From NCBI RefSeq assembly GCF_000712055.1, contig NZ_JOOA01000002.1, positions 2,480,001 through 2,544,000 on the forward strand: 64,000 nucleotides of DNA, read 5' to 3'. Below are positions 50,174 to 58,224 of this stretch, piece by piece. The notes under the pieces were generated by a model that saw only the letters and a program-made list of their open reading frames with translations, ran no database searches and was not told the origin of the DNA. The DNA is from Ruminococcus sp. HUN007 (lineage in GTDB: Bacteria; Bacillota; Clostridia; Oscillospirales; Ruminococcaceae). The translations under genes and the position numbers were made by a program. Positions within the stretch are counted from its first letter, which is position 1. Each line of letters starts with the position of its first letter.

Positions 50174-52291
50174 CTACTGCATAAGAAATGATTTATAGAA
50201 ATCAGAAAATCCGCTGTCGTCCGGTTTTCTTTCCGCAGGTGCTGATGCGGCTTTTTCTATAGCTTCGGTCATGAAAGTATCCTGTGCGCTTATGTTCTTT
50301 CTGCGGACACTCTTTCTGCGGTACATTCCGTCTGAACCCTGGATCCTTGCCTTGGTGTCATCTGAAATGAGAGTTTCAAAAATGTTCACAACGCGGTCCT
50401 TTATGTCCGGGTCATACACCGGTACTGCTACCTCGACGCGCTTGACAGTGTTACGGGTCATGAAGTCAGCGGAACTGATGTATACTTTTCTTCTCTGCTT
50501 CGTTCCGAAAATATAGATGCGGCTGTGTTCAAGGAAACGGCCTACTATGCTTGTCACACGTATGTTATCAGTCTTTCCCTTTACCCCTGAAATAAGGCAG
50601 CACAGGCCTCGTATGACGAGTTCTGTTCGTACGCCTGCCTGTGAAGCTTCGGCGAGTTTGTCGATTATGACTTTGTCGGAAAGTGAATTTATCTTTATGC
50701 CGATGTATGCCTTGTTTCCGCTTCTGGCCTGCATTATTTCCTCGTCGATCATTTCAATGACCTTTGACTGCAGGCATAACGGAGCGACCAGCAGGCTGTC
50801 TGACTTCTTCACGAGTGAGCCGAGTGAAAGTGCGTTGAAGACTTCAAGTGCTCCGGCAGCTATTTTTTCATTTGCCGTCAGAAGTGAAAGGTCGGTGTAC
50901 AGTTCGGAAGTCTTTTCGTTGTAGTTTCCGGTGCCCACCTGTGTAATGTACTCGAGTCTGCCGCCTCTTCTGCGGGTTATAAGCAGAAGCTTTGAATGGA
51001 CTTTCAGACCCGGCGGTCCGTATATAATAGTACATCCGGCATTCTGGAGACGTTTTGACCAGCCGATGTTGTTCTCCTCATCGAATCTGGCGCGCAGTTC
51101 TACCAGTACGAGAACGTCCTTGCCGCGTTCGGCCATGTCCACCAGAGCCTGAATTATCTTGCTGTTGCGTGCAAGGCGGTACAGCGTTATTTTTACCGAT
51201 ACCACATCAGGATCCGCTGCAGCTTCGTTCAGCATGCGGATAAAAGGCTTGATGCTTTCGTAAGGGTAGTGCAGGATTATATCTTTCTGACGTATCTGCT
51301 CTGCCATCGGTCTGTTTTCGTTTATAGCAGGGGAGTGCTGCGGTGCGAAATGCATGTAGCACAGCTCCGGCTTTGAGGTTTCAAACATCGACTTTATCAT
51401 GAATGTAAATGAAAGGTCGAGCGGAGCCGATGCGGAAAATACCTGGTTTTCACTGATTTCAAGGCGCTTGCACAGATACTTCACCATTTCACTTCCGGTT
51501 GCGCCGCATATCTGCAGACGTACCGGTGCGAGCTTCTTTCTTTTCTTGATCAGTTCTTCCATTACGTCGCGGAAATCAAAGTCGTTGTCAAGAAGCGAGT
51601 CGTCATCCTCGCTTATGTCAGCGTTTCTCGTGACGCGTATTATCGACTTTTCAAGAACGCTGTAGTTTTCAAATACCTCGGAGGCGTATTTGAGTATCAC
51701 ATCCTCGGCAAGTACAAACCGGAACGGCCTGCGGCTCAGCTGGATGACGCGCTTTATGCGTTCGCTGACCGGAAGCAGCCCGATTTTGTTGCCCGATTTC
51801 GAATCGAGGCGGACTGCTATATAAAGTTCCTTGTTTTTTATAAAAGGAAGGGGATGGCGCTTGTCGATTATCAGCGGCGAGAGTACGGGCTGTATCTCCG
51901 CTCTGAAATATTCACGCAGAAAAGCGTCTTCCTCATCTGTCAGCCTGTCCATCGAGACCTGCTTTATATCATGCTTTTCAAGCAGCTTCATTATGTCGCG
52001 GTAAGCCTTGTCCTTCTGCGGTTCCGTCTTCCTTACCCGTGCAAATATAGAATCGAGCTGCTCGCGGCTCGTCATGTTGGTTTTATTCTCCCGAAGCTCC
52101 GGATCCGTCAGAAGCTGGTCGAATAATGTGCCCACCCTTACCATAAAAAATTCATCAAGATTTGACTGAAAGATCGCTGTAAAAGTCAGTCTTTCAAGCA
52201 GAGGAACCGTTGTGTCCAGCGATTCCTGCAGTACGCGCTGATTGAATTTCAGCCACGAAAGTTCCCTGTTATCATAAATGTTTCCGGCCAT
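50174..52291 (-). CDS. ppk: Polyphosphate kinase
   Basis: Ppk1 polymerises the gamma phosphate of ATP into polyphosphate, reversibly. ATG at 52291 (MAGNIYDNRELSWLKFNQRV) is preferred: GGGGTGAC lies before it and NRELSWLxFNxRVL is the family start. The 705-aa protein has the N-terminal helical domain, a head domain, and two phospholipase-D-like C-terminal domains with VHSKLLLITRR (phospho-accepting His type) and HSRIYIFG. Residues GTGNYNEKTSELYTDLSLLT complete the active site. The C-terminal 40 residues are a polar extension. Confidence 0.95.
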   Translation of the reverse strand: MAGNIYDNRELSWLKFNQRVLQESLDTTVPLLERLTFTAIFQSNLDEFFMVRVGTLFDQLLTDPELRENKTNMTSREQLDSIFARVRKTEPQKDKAYRDIMKLLEKHDIKQVSMDRLTDEEDAFLREYFRAEIQPVLSPLIIDKRHPLPFIKNKELYIAVRLDSKSGNKIGLLPVSERIKRVIQLSRRPFRFVLAEDVILKYASEVFENYSVLEKSIIRVTRNADISEDDDSLLDNDFDFRDVMEELIKKRKKLAPVRLQICGATGSEMVKYLCKRLEISENQVFSASAPLDLSFTFMIKSMFETSKPELCYMHFAPQHSPAINENRPMAEQIRQKDIILHYPYESIKPFIRMLNEAAADPDVVSVKITLYRLARNSKIIQALVDMAERGKDVLVLVELRARFDEENNIGWSKRLQNAGCTIIYGPPGLKVHSKLLLITRRRGGRLEYITQVGTGNYNEKTSELYTDLSLLTANEKIAAGALEVFNALSLGSLVKKSDSLLVAPLCLQSKVIEMIDEEIMQARSGNKAYIGIKINSLSDKVIIDKLAEASQAGVRTELVIRGLCCLISGVKGKTDNIRVTSIVGRFLEHSRIYIFGTKQRRKVYISSADFMTRNTVKRVEVAVPVYDPDIKDRVVNIFETLISDDTKARIQGSDGMYRRKSVRRKNISAQDTFMTEAIEKAASAPAERKPDDSGFSDFYKSFLMQ

Positions 52292-52486
52292 TGTTGTCAC
52301 CCCAGTTTTATCATAATTAACGATCATATATAATCACGCCGCAGCGTTACAGTCTGTTATACTATATAGTATAGTATAAAAAGTGTTGTTTCGTCAAGAA
52401 TAATGAGTGGTTGGTATTAACTTTTATCTATTATTCACAAAGCAGAGGCCGGGTATTTGGCTATAAAAATTTGACGACTGCAGAAC

Positions 52487-52515
52487 TTGACAAAATGACG
52501 ATTAAGGAGTATAAT
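52487..52515 (+). promoter_or_regulatory. Promoter of tRNA-Leu
   Basis: TTGACA (52487-52492) and TATAAT (52510-52515) with 17-bp spacing, 25 bp before the tRNA. It closely resembles the promoter at 54502-54530 (TTGACAAAATGA in both). Confidence 0.8.
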
Positions 52516-52540
52516 ATTGTTTGTGTCGTATCCGGCATAT

Positions 52541-52622
<82 letters not shown>

Positions 52623-52785
52623 TTGAAAATAGACAGACTGCTCGTGTCAGATTATTATTCTGATGTGGGCAGTTTTGTGTTTATTATGCCTCGATAAAAG
52701 TCAGATAATCAGACGTTGCTTTGTATAGATACGATAGTGCATGAATGTGCAACTGTACGAAAACAGACTAATATTTGCAAATTCA

Positions 52786-52814
52786 TTGACATTTCACAAT
52801 CGGAGTGTTATACT
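52786..52814 (+). promoter_or_regulatory. Promoter of the riboswitch transcript
   Basis: TTGACA (52786-52791) and TATACT (52809-52814) with 17-bp spacing, about 28 bp before the riboswitch aptamer. Confidence 0.7.
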
Positions 52815-52842
52815 AAATACAGTAGTTAAGTTGAAAATAATT

Positions 52843-52917
52843 TGGCAAACTTGTTGAAAAGCAAGGACGCAAAGCTAATGGGTCTAAACCTTAAAACGGT
52901 ATGACAGCCAGCTGCAT
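52843..52917 (+). promoter_or_regulatory. Cyclic-di-GMP-I (GEMM) riboswitch aptamer
   Basis: The core GGCAAACTTGTTGAAAAGC, AAGGACGCAAAGCTAATGGG, then TCTAAACC and ATGACAGCCAGCTGC follow the GEMM-I consensus: GGACGCAAAGC at the ligand pocket, a P1b GAAA tetraloop and its receptor arm. The nearest downstream gene encodes a type IV pilin-like protein, a common target of this riboswitch class, and a PAS-GGDEF-EAL protein occurs 5 kb further on. The terminator at 53158 could be the expression platform, though it lies 240 nt away because of an inserted element. Confidence 0.85.
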
Positions 52918-52933
52918 GATATTAAATGAAATC

Positions 52934-53050
52934 TTAAGGAAACGCTGATTTATTCATAAATCAGCGTGGGGGTTCGGGGCGAAGCCCCGTAAATCCCACC
53001 TCCGGAAATCCAGCGAAGCTGGATTTCCGATTTAATCAGTGTTTCCTTAA
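52934..53050. mobile_element. 117-bp MITE-like element with 17-bp terminal inverted repeats
   Basis: The ends TTAAGGAAACGCTGATT and AATCAGTGTTTCCTTAA are inverted with two mismatches. Inside are three hairpins, among them GGGGCGAAGCCCC and GGAAATCCAGCGAAGCTGGATTTCC-type arms. Partial relatives occur at 30620, 33430-33475 and 46160, and the hairpins resemble 44892-44953. No coding capacity. It separates the c-di-GMP aptamer from its gene. Confidence 0.7.
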
Positions 53051-53157
53051 AAAAGATGAGAAAGAAAAGTAAACTGTGATCAATTATTAAAAACTGAAAG
53101 CAGAACTTAACTGATCAGGGCTTAATAAAGCGGGATATCATTTAAAATTGATTTTCA

Positions 53158-53190
53158 AAGGCTGATACCGTACGGTATCAGCCTTTTTGT
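53158..53190 (+). terminator. Terminator between riboswitch and pilin gene
   Basis: AAGGCTGATACCG and CGGTATCAGCCTT form a 13-bp stem with a TA loop, followed by TTTTGTG. Either the regulated terminator of the riboswitch or the end of an untranslated transcript. Confidence 0.8.
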
Positions 53191-53329
53191 GTCACTACTG
53201 TTAATGAAAAAAAGATATACAGCAGATACGGATTTTCCGGATCTGCTGAACGGGAGTTAAAGGGGCTTAGCTCCGAATGCTCTGCTGATAAATATATCAG
53301 CACTTTCAGAAAAACACTGGCAGATAAAG

Positions 53330-53431
53330 ATGCACAAGGATGAAAAGCATCAGTTCCGGCAGGGGGATAATATCCGGGAGCTTGCAGTGTTCAGGAAATA
53401 TGCAGGAGATCTGAGAAGATCCGGGCTGTGA
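53330..53431 (+). CDS. Possible 33-codon ORF upstream of the pilin gene
   Basis: ATG at 53330 opens a polar, basic 33-residue frame (MHKDEKHQFRQGDNIRELAV and onward to RRSGL). The preceding AGATAAAG is a poor ribosome-binding site. It lies in the 266-bp stretch between the terminator at 53190 and the pilin gene, where nothing else is seen. It could be chance. Confidence 0.2.
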   Translation: MHKDEKHQFRQGDNIRELAVFRKYAGDLRRSGL

Positions 53432-53456
53432 AATATGACAGACAGGAGGAGTCGTT

Positions 53457-54167
53457 ATGAAGAAGGAAGAGTATTACGAAGAGCAGTACGAAGAACGGTC
53501 GGAAAAGAAACTTCATGGTTTTACGCTTATTGAGCTTATAGTTGTAATTTCAATCATTGGCATTCTTGCCGCTATCATTGTACCTACTATGGTAGGATGG
53601 ATGGAAAAAGCTAATAATACTGCAGATGCTGAAAATGCTAGAATTATGTGTGAAGCGATACAGGCAGAAGCAATGTATGAACCTAACTTCGAAGTTTTTA
53701 CAAAAAATCCGTGGAAATATTCAGTAGGTGGTCAGGATCCTGATGATCATGGATATATATATGTCGATAAAAATGAAGTTCGTGTAAGCAGTATAAGAAT
53801 AGCGGAGTTATTGCAGGAAAATGGATTTATTACCTCGGCATCTGCTTATACTACCAAAAAGAATGCGGTAACTGAAGATGGTGTTGAAGTAGCGGCAGAG
53901 TATGCCTACAGAAGACCAGTATGTAATAATATGCTTTGTAAATCAAATAAAACATGGTATCGCTATCAGGTAAATGTATGTTATCGTGACGGTACGATCA
54001 AGTTTACATATGTTGCAGTATCGAAAGACGGTGAGATAAAGAATGATACAAATCAGAGTAGTAAGAACAACACGCGTGATCCAGTTGCGTCCGCTAAATT
54101 CGCCAGGATGGCTGGTGTAGGAGAAGCTGATAAGATCACTTCACTCGGACCGAATTCAACTCCTTAA
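53457..54167 (+). CDS. Type IV pilin-like protein
   Basis: The 236-aa protein has a long charged leader (MKKEEYYEEQYEERSEKKLHG, 21 residues). The prepilin peptidase site G/FTLIELIVV follows, and the hydrophobic helix FTLIELIVVISIIGILAAII with the conserved Glu5. The rest is a globular pilin-like head with four cysteines, two of them in CNNMLCKS. AGGAGG precedes the ATG. No other pilus assembly genes are within the window, so it must use machinery elsewhere. The upstream c-di-GMP riboswitch suggests control of surface attachment. Confidence 0.88.
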   Translation: MKKEEYYEEQYEERSEKKLHGFTLIELIVVISIIGILAAIIVPTMVGWMEKANNTADAENARIMCEAIQAEAMYEPNFEVFTKNPWKYSVGGQDPDDHGYIYVDKNEVRVSSIRIAELLQENGFITSASAYTTKKNAVTEDGVEVAAEYAYRRPVCNNMLCKSNKTWYRYQVNVCYRDGTIKFTYVAVSKDGEIKNDTNQSSKNNTRDPVASAKFARMAGVGEADKITSLGPNSTP

Positions 54168-54277
54168 TTATTTACTCAGGACAAACCAAACAGGCTCAGT
54201 ATAGTAGACGTGATTGAAAACATCATTCAGCGCTGAGTAATAAACAGACATTATCTTATGCACACATATACATACAT

Positions 54278-54310
54278 GGGCGTTCCGCTTGGCGGGGCGC
54301 CTTTTTCCTG
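54278..54310 (+). terminator. Terminator after the pilin gene
   Basis: GGGCGTTCCGC and GCGGGGCGCC pair (with G-U pairs) and are followed by TTTTTCC. The 510-bp gap 54168-54677 has no convincing gene; apart from this hairpin it holds the promoter at 54502. Confidence 0.65.
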
Positions 54311-54501
54311 TGTCTGAGAATTTAGTTTTTGTATCCAATCGTCCGTAATTGTACTTGTATTTGATTTCGCAATTTCGGGAAAGTACAAATTAGGATTTAC
54401 AATAACATTCAATAATAATCTGTAAACACTGCTTTGTAATTTGTGCATATAGCATATAAAACCGGATGATTTGCTGCGCACTAAACAGCAAAATCTATCT
54501 A

Positions 54502-54530
54502 TTGACAAAATGATTTTGAAAGAGTATAAT
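54502..54530 (+). promoter_or_regulatory. Promoter of the VWA surface-protein gene
   Basis: TTGACA (54502-54507) and TATAAT (54525-54530) with 17-bp spacing. The transcript would have a 140-nt leader starting in TTAATTAAATTAATTAA. Confidence 0.75.
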
Positions 54531-54677
54531 TAAACTTAATTAAATTAATTAAAAAAGATGTGTATTCAGCAGATTTGCTGTTTCCGTCGGATTTTATTCG
54601 ATTTTATCAGGGATGAACGGGAAAAACAGGGATGGGTAAAAACTGTTGTGTGCACGAGAGAAAAAGGAGAAGTAAAA

Positions 54678-55902
54678 ATGAAAAAAAATCAGATCTCTTA
54701 TTGCTTGTGTAGCAAGTCTTTGCATTGTAAGCACATGCGCTTTCAGCGTTTCAGCTGCAGAAGACAACCAGACTTTAAACGGCCCGGCAGTAACAATGTC
54801 AAACATTGAAGACCTTTCAAACAGTGTTATCAATGTTACTCTTCCAACACAGCCGTCATATCAGGCTGAAGCAACACAAACCCAGGCAGTTGTATCAGAT
54901 GCCGCTGTTACATCAGTTTCAGGCGACATTACAACAACAGTAACAGGTACAGAAACAACAGTAACAGGGCTTTCAGCACCTGCTCTTACAACTACAGCTA
55001 CAGAAACTTCTTCTGAAGCAGTTACATCAGAATCTGTAACAACTGTATCAGAGGCTGTTACTACTGAAGTAACAACATCAATTACAACAGGACAGTATTC
55101 CAATGCGATCGTTATCGGCCTTGACATTTCAGGAAGTATGTCAGGTGAACCTATGAAAGCTATGAAGGAAGCTGCTATTGAATTCTGCAAATATACTCTC
55201 AAGAATGATCCTAACGCAAGAATCGCTGTAGTTCCTTTCGGTACATATGCTGAACTTGGTGTTTCACTCACTAATGATGAAGCTGCACTTACAAGCTACA
55301 TTGAAAATATGTCTACAAACGGAGTTACAAACTTTACTGATGCTTTCGACACTATAATGCTCGAACTTCAGAACAGCTCCGGCGAACGCAAGAGCGTTGT
55401 ATTTATGGCTGACGGTGTTCCGAATGAAGGTGTTTCAGACTACAGTGAGGAAATGAAGGCTAAGTATCCTGACAAGGGATATAACTCATATGCTCTCGGC
55501 GCTCTTAAGGAAGACAACGAAAAGATGAAGCCGAATGCAAATGTATATACAGTAGGTTTCTTCCACAAGCTCAGCGGCTCTTCAAAGGATCGCGCTGTAA
55601 ACCTTATGAAGGACCTTGCAAGTGATCCGGTACAGTACTACGATGCTGACATCAAGACACTTAAGGAAGTATTCGGACAGATCTCAGAAGATATCGTTGT
55701 AACAACAGTTGCATATAATGCACCTGATGATGCAACAGCAAATACAGCTACAGAAAAGGCTGCTGAAGGCACAACTGCTGCAGCAACAGACAAGACAAAT
55801 GCCACACCTAAGACAGGTGATACAAGAAGCGCAGCTCCGTTAGCAGTAACAGCTGTCGCTGCTGCTGCAATTGTTGTTCTTGTAAGAAAGAAGAACGACT
55901 GA
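54678..55902 (+). CDS. Secreted VWA-domain protein with TPKTG-type anchor (frameshifted in this sequence)
   Basis: ATG at 54678 stands behind AAAGGAGAAG and is followed by eight A (54681-54688). With seven A the product starts MKKIRSLIACVASLCIVSTC and has a good signal peptide cleaved near VSAAED. As written the frame is lost and only an internal ATG at 54796 is open. A Thr-rich linker (about 60-130) leads to a von Willebrand A domain with an intact MIDAS (VIGLDISGSMSGEP, Asp-x-Ser-x-Ser; TNFTDAF Thr; MADGVPNEG Asp). A second Thr/Ala-rich stretch precedes TPKTGD, a hydrophobic helix and RKKND, the layout of a sortase substrate. Adhesion is the likely role. Confidence 0.8.
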
Positions 55903-56067
55903 TAAAGTTCTCTCAGAAAGCGAAAAATGTGAATAAATAAAAAATTCCGGATCACCGTTGTGATGATCCGGAATTTTTGTTTTTTAAAGCTGTAAACAAT
56001 TATCGGATTCAGGTACGGGGAGGCGGGTTTTCGCTCCGTCACTCCCGTATCTGTAATAATTCAGCGG

Positions 56068-56973
56068 TCACGCTTCGTTTTTCACTATGTACATGAAACC
56101 GGAAGGATTGATAATAAAGCCGTCAGCATTCGATGCTGCGTCCTTAAGCGCTGCGTGGTCCATGATAACAGCGTTCCATTCATCCTTTGAATAGAGCTTT
56201 GTGAATTCGCGCCAGTCAGTAAATGCTGCGACAAATCCTTTTTCGAGCTTTAAAGGATTCACTACTGCGATCTTTGAAGGTGTTTCTCCTGTTATTTTCA
56301 TAACTTCGCCGTCGGCAAGATGGCGGTCGGTCTGAACAGGAACAAGGAAGTGTGATGTTTCGATCAGTTCTTTGATTTTTTTATCGGCTTCAGCAAGGGC
56401 AGGGTGCTTTCCGTCGCTTGCGTATGACACTTCAAGTGATGTCAGTACAGTGAACATGAGTTCCGGATTCATTTCAGACGGAGCTTCGCTTTCAGTGCTG
56501 ACACTGAGGATATCTTTGAGAGAAACGGTGACATTAGGCTGGCCGTTGTCTACAATGAACTGCTTGACGCCGATTCTGTAAAGTTCAAACATTTCATCAA
56601 GAATGGCTTCGTTACCGGTGAATGTTTTCATGGTAAGCGGTACGCCTTCCTTGAAATAGTGTTCGTGTGCAGCCTTTGAGAATTCCTTTTCGGTGAATAC
56701 CCATGCACATCCTCTTACATCGATGTACGGATATCCTGTCATGACGTGGTAGGCTACATACAGTTCTTCTGATCTCATGAGTCTGAGGAGAACGGATGAG
56801 AATACATACTGCCTTTTCTGTGCCCATTCTTCGTTTGAAGCATCTTCTTTCTGCTTTGCAATCACGGAAGCGTAGAGAAATATCAGTTCCTGAACTGAAA
56901 GTTCAAGCATGCTTTCGTCAGCAGGACCGTTAAGATATTTGTCGAGAATATTTTTCTTCTGGCTGTCTGTCAT
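56068..56973 (-). CDS. SseB-family protein
   Basis: ATG at 56973 is chosen for its AGGAGG; the upstream in-frame start is poorly supported. The 301-aa protein has an N-terminal region with LSVQELIFLYASVIAKQKED, two related middle segments (FTEKEFSKAAHEHYFKEGVP), and a C-terminal SseB domain (HFLVPVQTDRHLADGEVMKI, FVAAFTDWREFTKLY, GFIINPSGFMYIV). Function in Firmicutes is unknown. Terminator-like GGATCCGGAATTTTTG hairpin (55942-55980) lies beyond the neighbouring convergent gene. Confidence 0.8.
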   Translation of the reverse strand: MTDSQKKNILDKYLNGPADESMLELSVQELIFLYASVIAKQKEDASNEEWAQKRQYVFSSVLLRLMRSEELYVAYHVMTGYPYIDVRGCAWVFTEKEFSKAAHEHYFKEGVPLTMKTFTGNEAILDEMFELYRIGVKQFIVDNGQPNVTVSLKDILSVSTESEAPSEMNPELMFTVLTSLEVSYASDGKHPALAEADKKIKELIETSHFLVPVQTDRHLADGEVMKITGETPSKIAVVNPLKLEKGFVAAFTDWREFTKLYSKDEWNAVIMDHAALKDAASNADGFIINPSGFMYIVKNEA

Positions 56974-57158
56974 GTGATGACCTCCTGTAATATATTGATT
57001 TGATTGTATTTCTGCGGTTATACGATCAGTATGGTGTGCAAAGTTTTGCGGTAAATACTGCACTGCAGATCCGGATGATGCCTGAACCGGTGTTAAAGAA
57101 AAAGCTGCATGCGTAACATGCAGCTTTTTAAGTAAACGTAATTGTTTTTAAACGAAAA

Positions 57159-57543
57159 TCAGATATCGAATTCGCCGCGGTCTTCGTTATTTACAACGTA
57201 GAATGCCTTGCTCTGATTAGTATTGATGTAAACTTTGATATCAGCTATTTCGCCCTTGTTTGAAGCGAGCCAGTGCTTCTTTGCGTTTTCTGTGATATCA
57301 GAGATTGAAAGCTGCTTGCCGTCAAATTCTACAAAGCTTGCTTCCTTTGCCTTTTTTTACTGACTTTGAAGCAGTTTCCTTTACCTTGGATGCAGTTTCT
57401 TTTACCTTTGTAGCGGTTTCCTTAACTTTATCCTTGACTTCCTTGGCAACCTTTGAATCCTTTACAGTTTCTTTAACTTCTGCAACGATGTTGTTTTTTG
57501 GAGCTGCTGTTTTCTTAGCAGTTTCTTTTTCTTTGTTTGCCAT
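57159..57543 (-). CDS. DUF6465-like protein (frameshifted in this sequence)
   Basis: The first part is a Lys/Glu/Val-rich helix with repeats such as VKETATKVKETASKVKETAS. A run of seven T on plus (57352-57358) breaks the frame; with six it continues KKAKEASFVEFDGKQLSISD and ends KAFYVVNNEDRGEFDI at 57159, 127 aa in all. The second part (ITENAKKHWLASNKGEIADI) is the compact domain I recall as DUF6465, a small Clostridial family of unknown function. GGGGTACATTGGT precedes the start. The 360-bp stretch 57544-57904 holds only a weak promoter region and the terminator at 57871. Confidence 0.7.
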
Positions 57544-57870
57544 ACCAATGTACCCCTTTTCATTTAAAAAATAGTTTCAAATCATCTAATGATTTTATAT
57601 TGATTATAGCACTTATATCACTATTTGTCAAATCGTTTTTTTGATGATTCTGAAAAAACTTTATAACTGAGAAGAAATGACGTGAACCGGACTTTTTACA
57701 TAAACAATGAGCGGGAAAATGAATTATACATTCACAAAATGGAAAAATAATAATGAACAGTTTCTGAATTATGTGAAGATTAAGAGGCGGGCGATAAATC
57801 TGCACATGATCCGTACAGCGCGGTGACCTTTCAGTACGGACCGGTAAGGCTTAAATGCCGGATATAAAAA

Positions 57871-57899
57871 AACAACTGCAGACATTGTCTGCAGTTGTT
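57871..57899 (-). terminator. Terminator after the tRNA-Ser genes
   Basis: AACAACTGCAGAC and GTCTGCAGTTGTT form a 13-bp stem over three bases. On minus it is followed by TTTTTTATATC. Confidence 0.85.
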
Positions 57900-57901
57900 C
57901 C

Positions 57902-57991
57902 TGGCGCGGAAAGAGGGATTTGAACCCTCGCGCCGGTTTCCCGACCTACTCCCTTAGCAGGGGAGCCCCTTCACCACTTGGGTATTTCCGC
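57902..57991 (-). tRNA. tRNA-Ser (anticodon GCT)
   Basis: On minus the acceptor GCGGAAA pairs with TTTCCGC; the anticodon loop CTGCTAA gives GCT. A long variable arm (AGGTCGGGAAACCGGC) marks a class II tRNA, the discriminator is G and CCA is encoded. Confidence 0.96.
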
Positions 57992-58033
57992 ATGTTGAAT
58001 CAAAAAAATATAACGCCAACTATTAAAAAAATT

Positions 58034-58122
58034 TGGCGCAGAGGGTGGGATTCGAACCCACGTGACCGTTAAGTCAAACGGTTTTCAAGACCGCCTCGTT
58101 ATGACCGCTTCGATACCTCTGC
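58034..58122 (-). tRNA. tRNA-Ser (anticodon TGA)
   Basis: On minus the acceptor GCAGAGG pairs with CCTCTGC; the anticodon loop CTTGAAA gives TGA. Long variable arm (TGACTTAACGGTCA), discriminator G and encoded CCA. It is 42 bp upstream of the other tRNA-Ser and is probably co-transcribed. Confidence 0.96.
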
Positions 58123-58224
58123 GTGTGTCAGCTTTATTATTATATCACGCAGAGCACCGGATGTCAAGACTTTTTTTCAAAAAAATTCACGCAGGTTCCA
58201 TGATGGAAACTGCGTGACGGTAAT

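Noticed and set aside
54251..54508. 85-codon minus-strand ORF between pilin and VWA genes
   Set aside because: It covers the pilin terminator and the VWA promoter, has no ribosome-binding site and no protein-like pattern.
57560..57805. 81-codon minus-strand ORF upstream of the DUF6465-like gene
   Set aside because: AT-rich intergenic sequence with phenylalanine/isoleucine-rich translation and no start signal.
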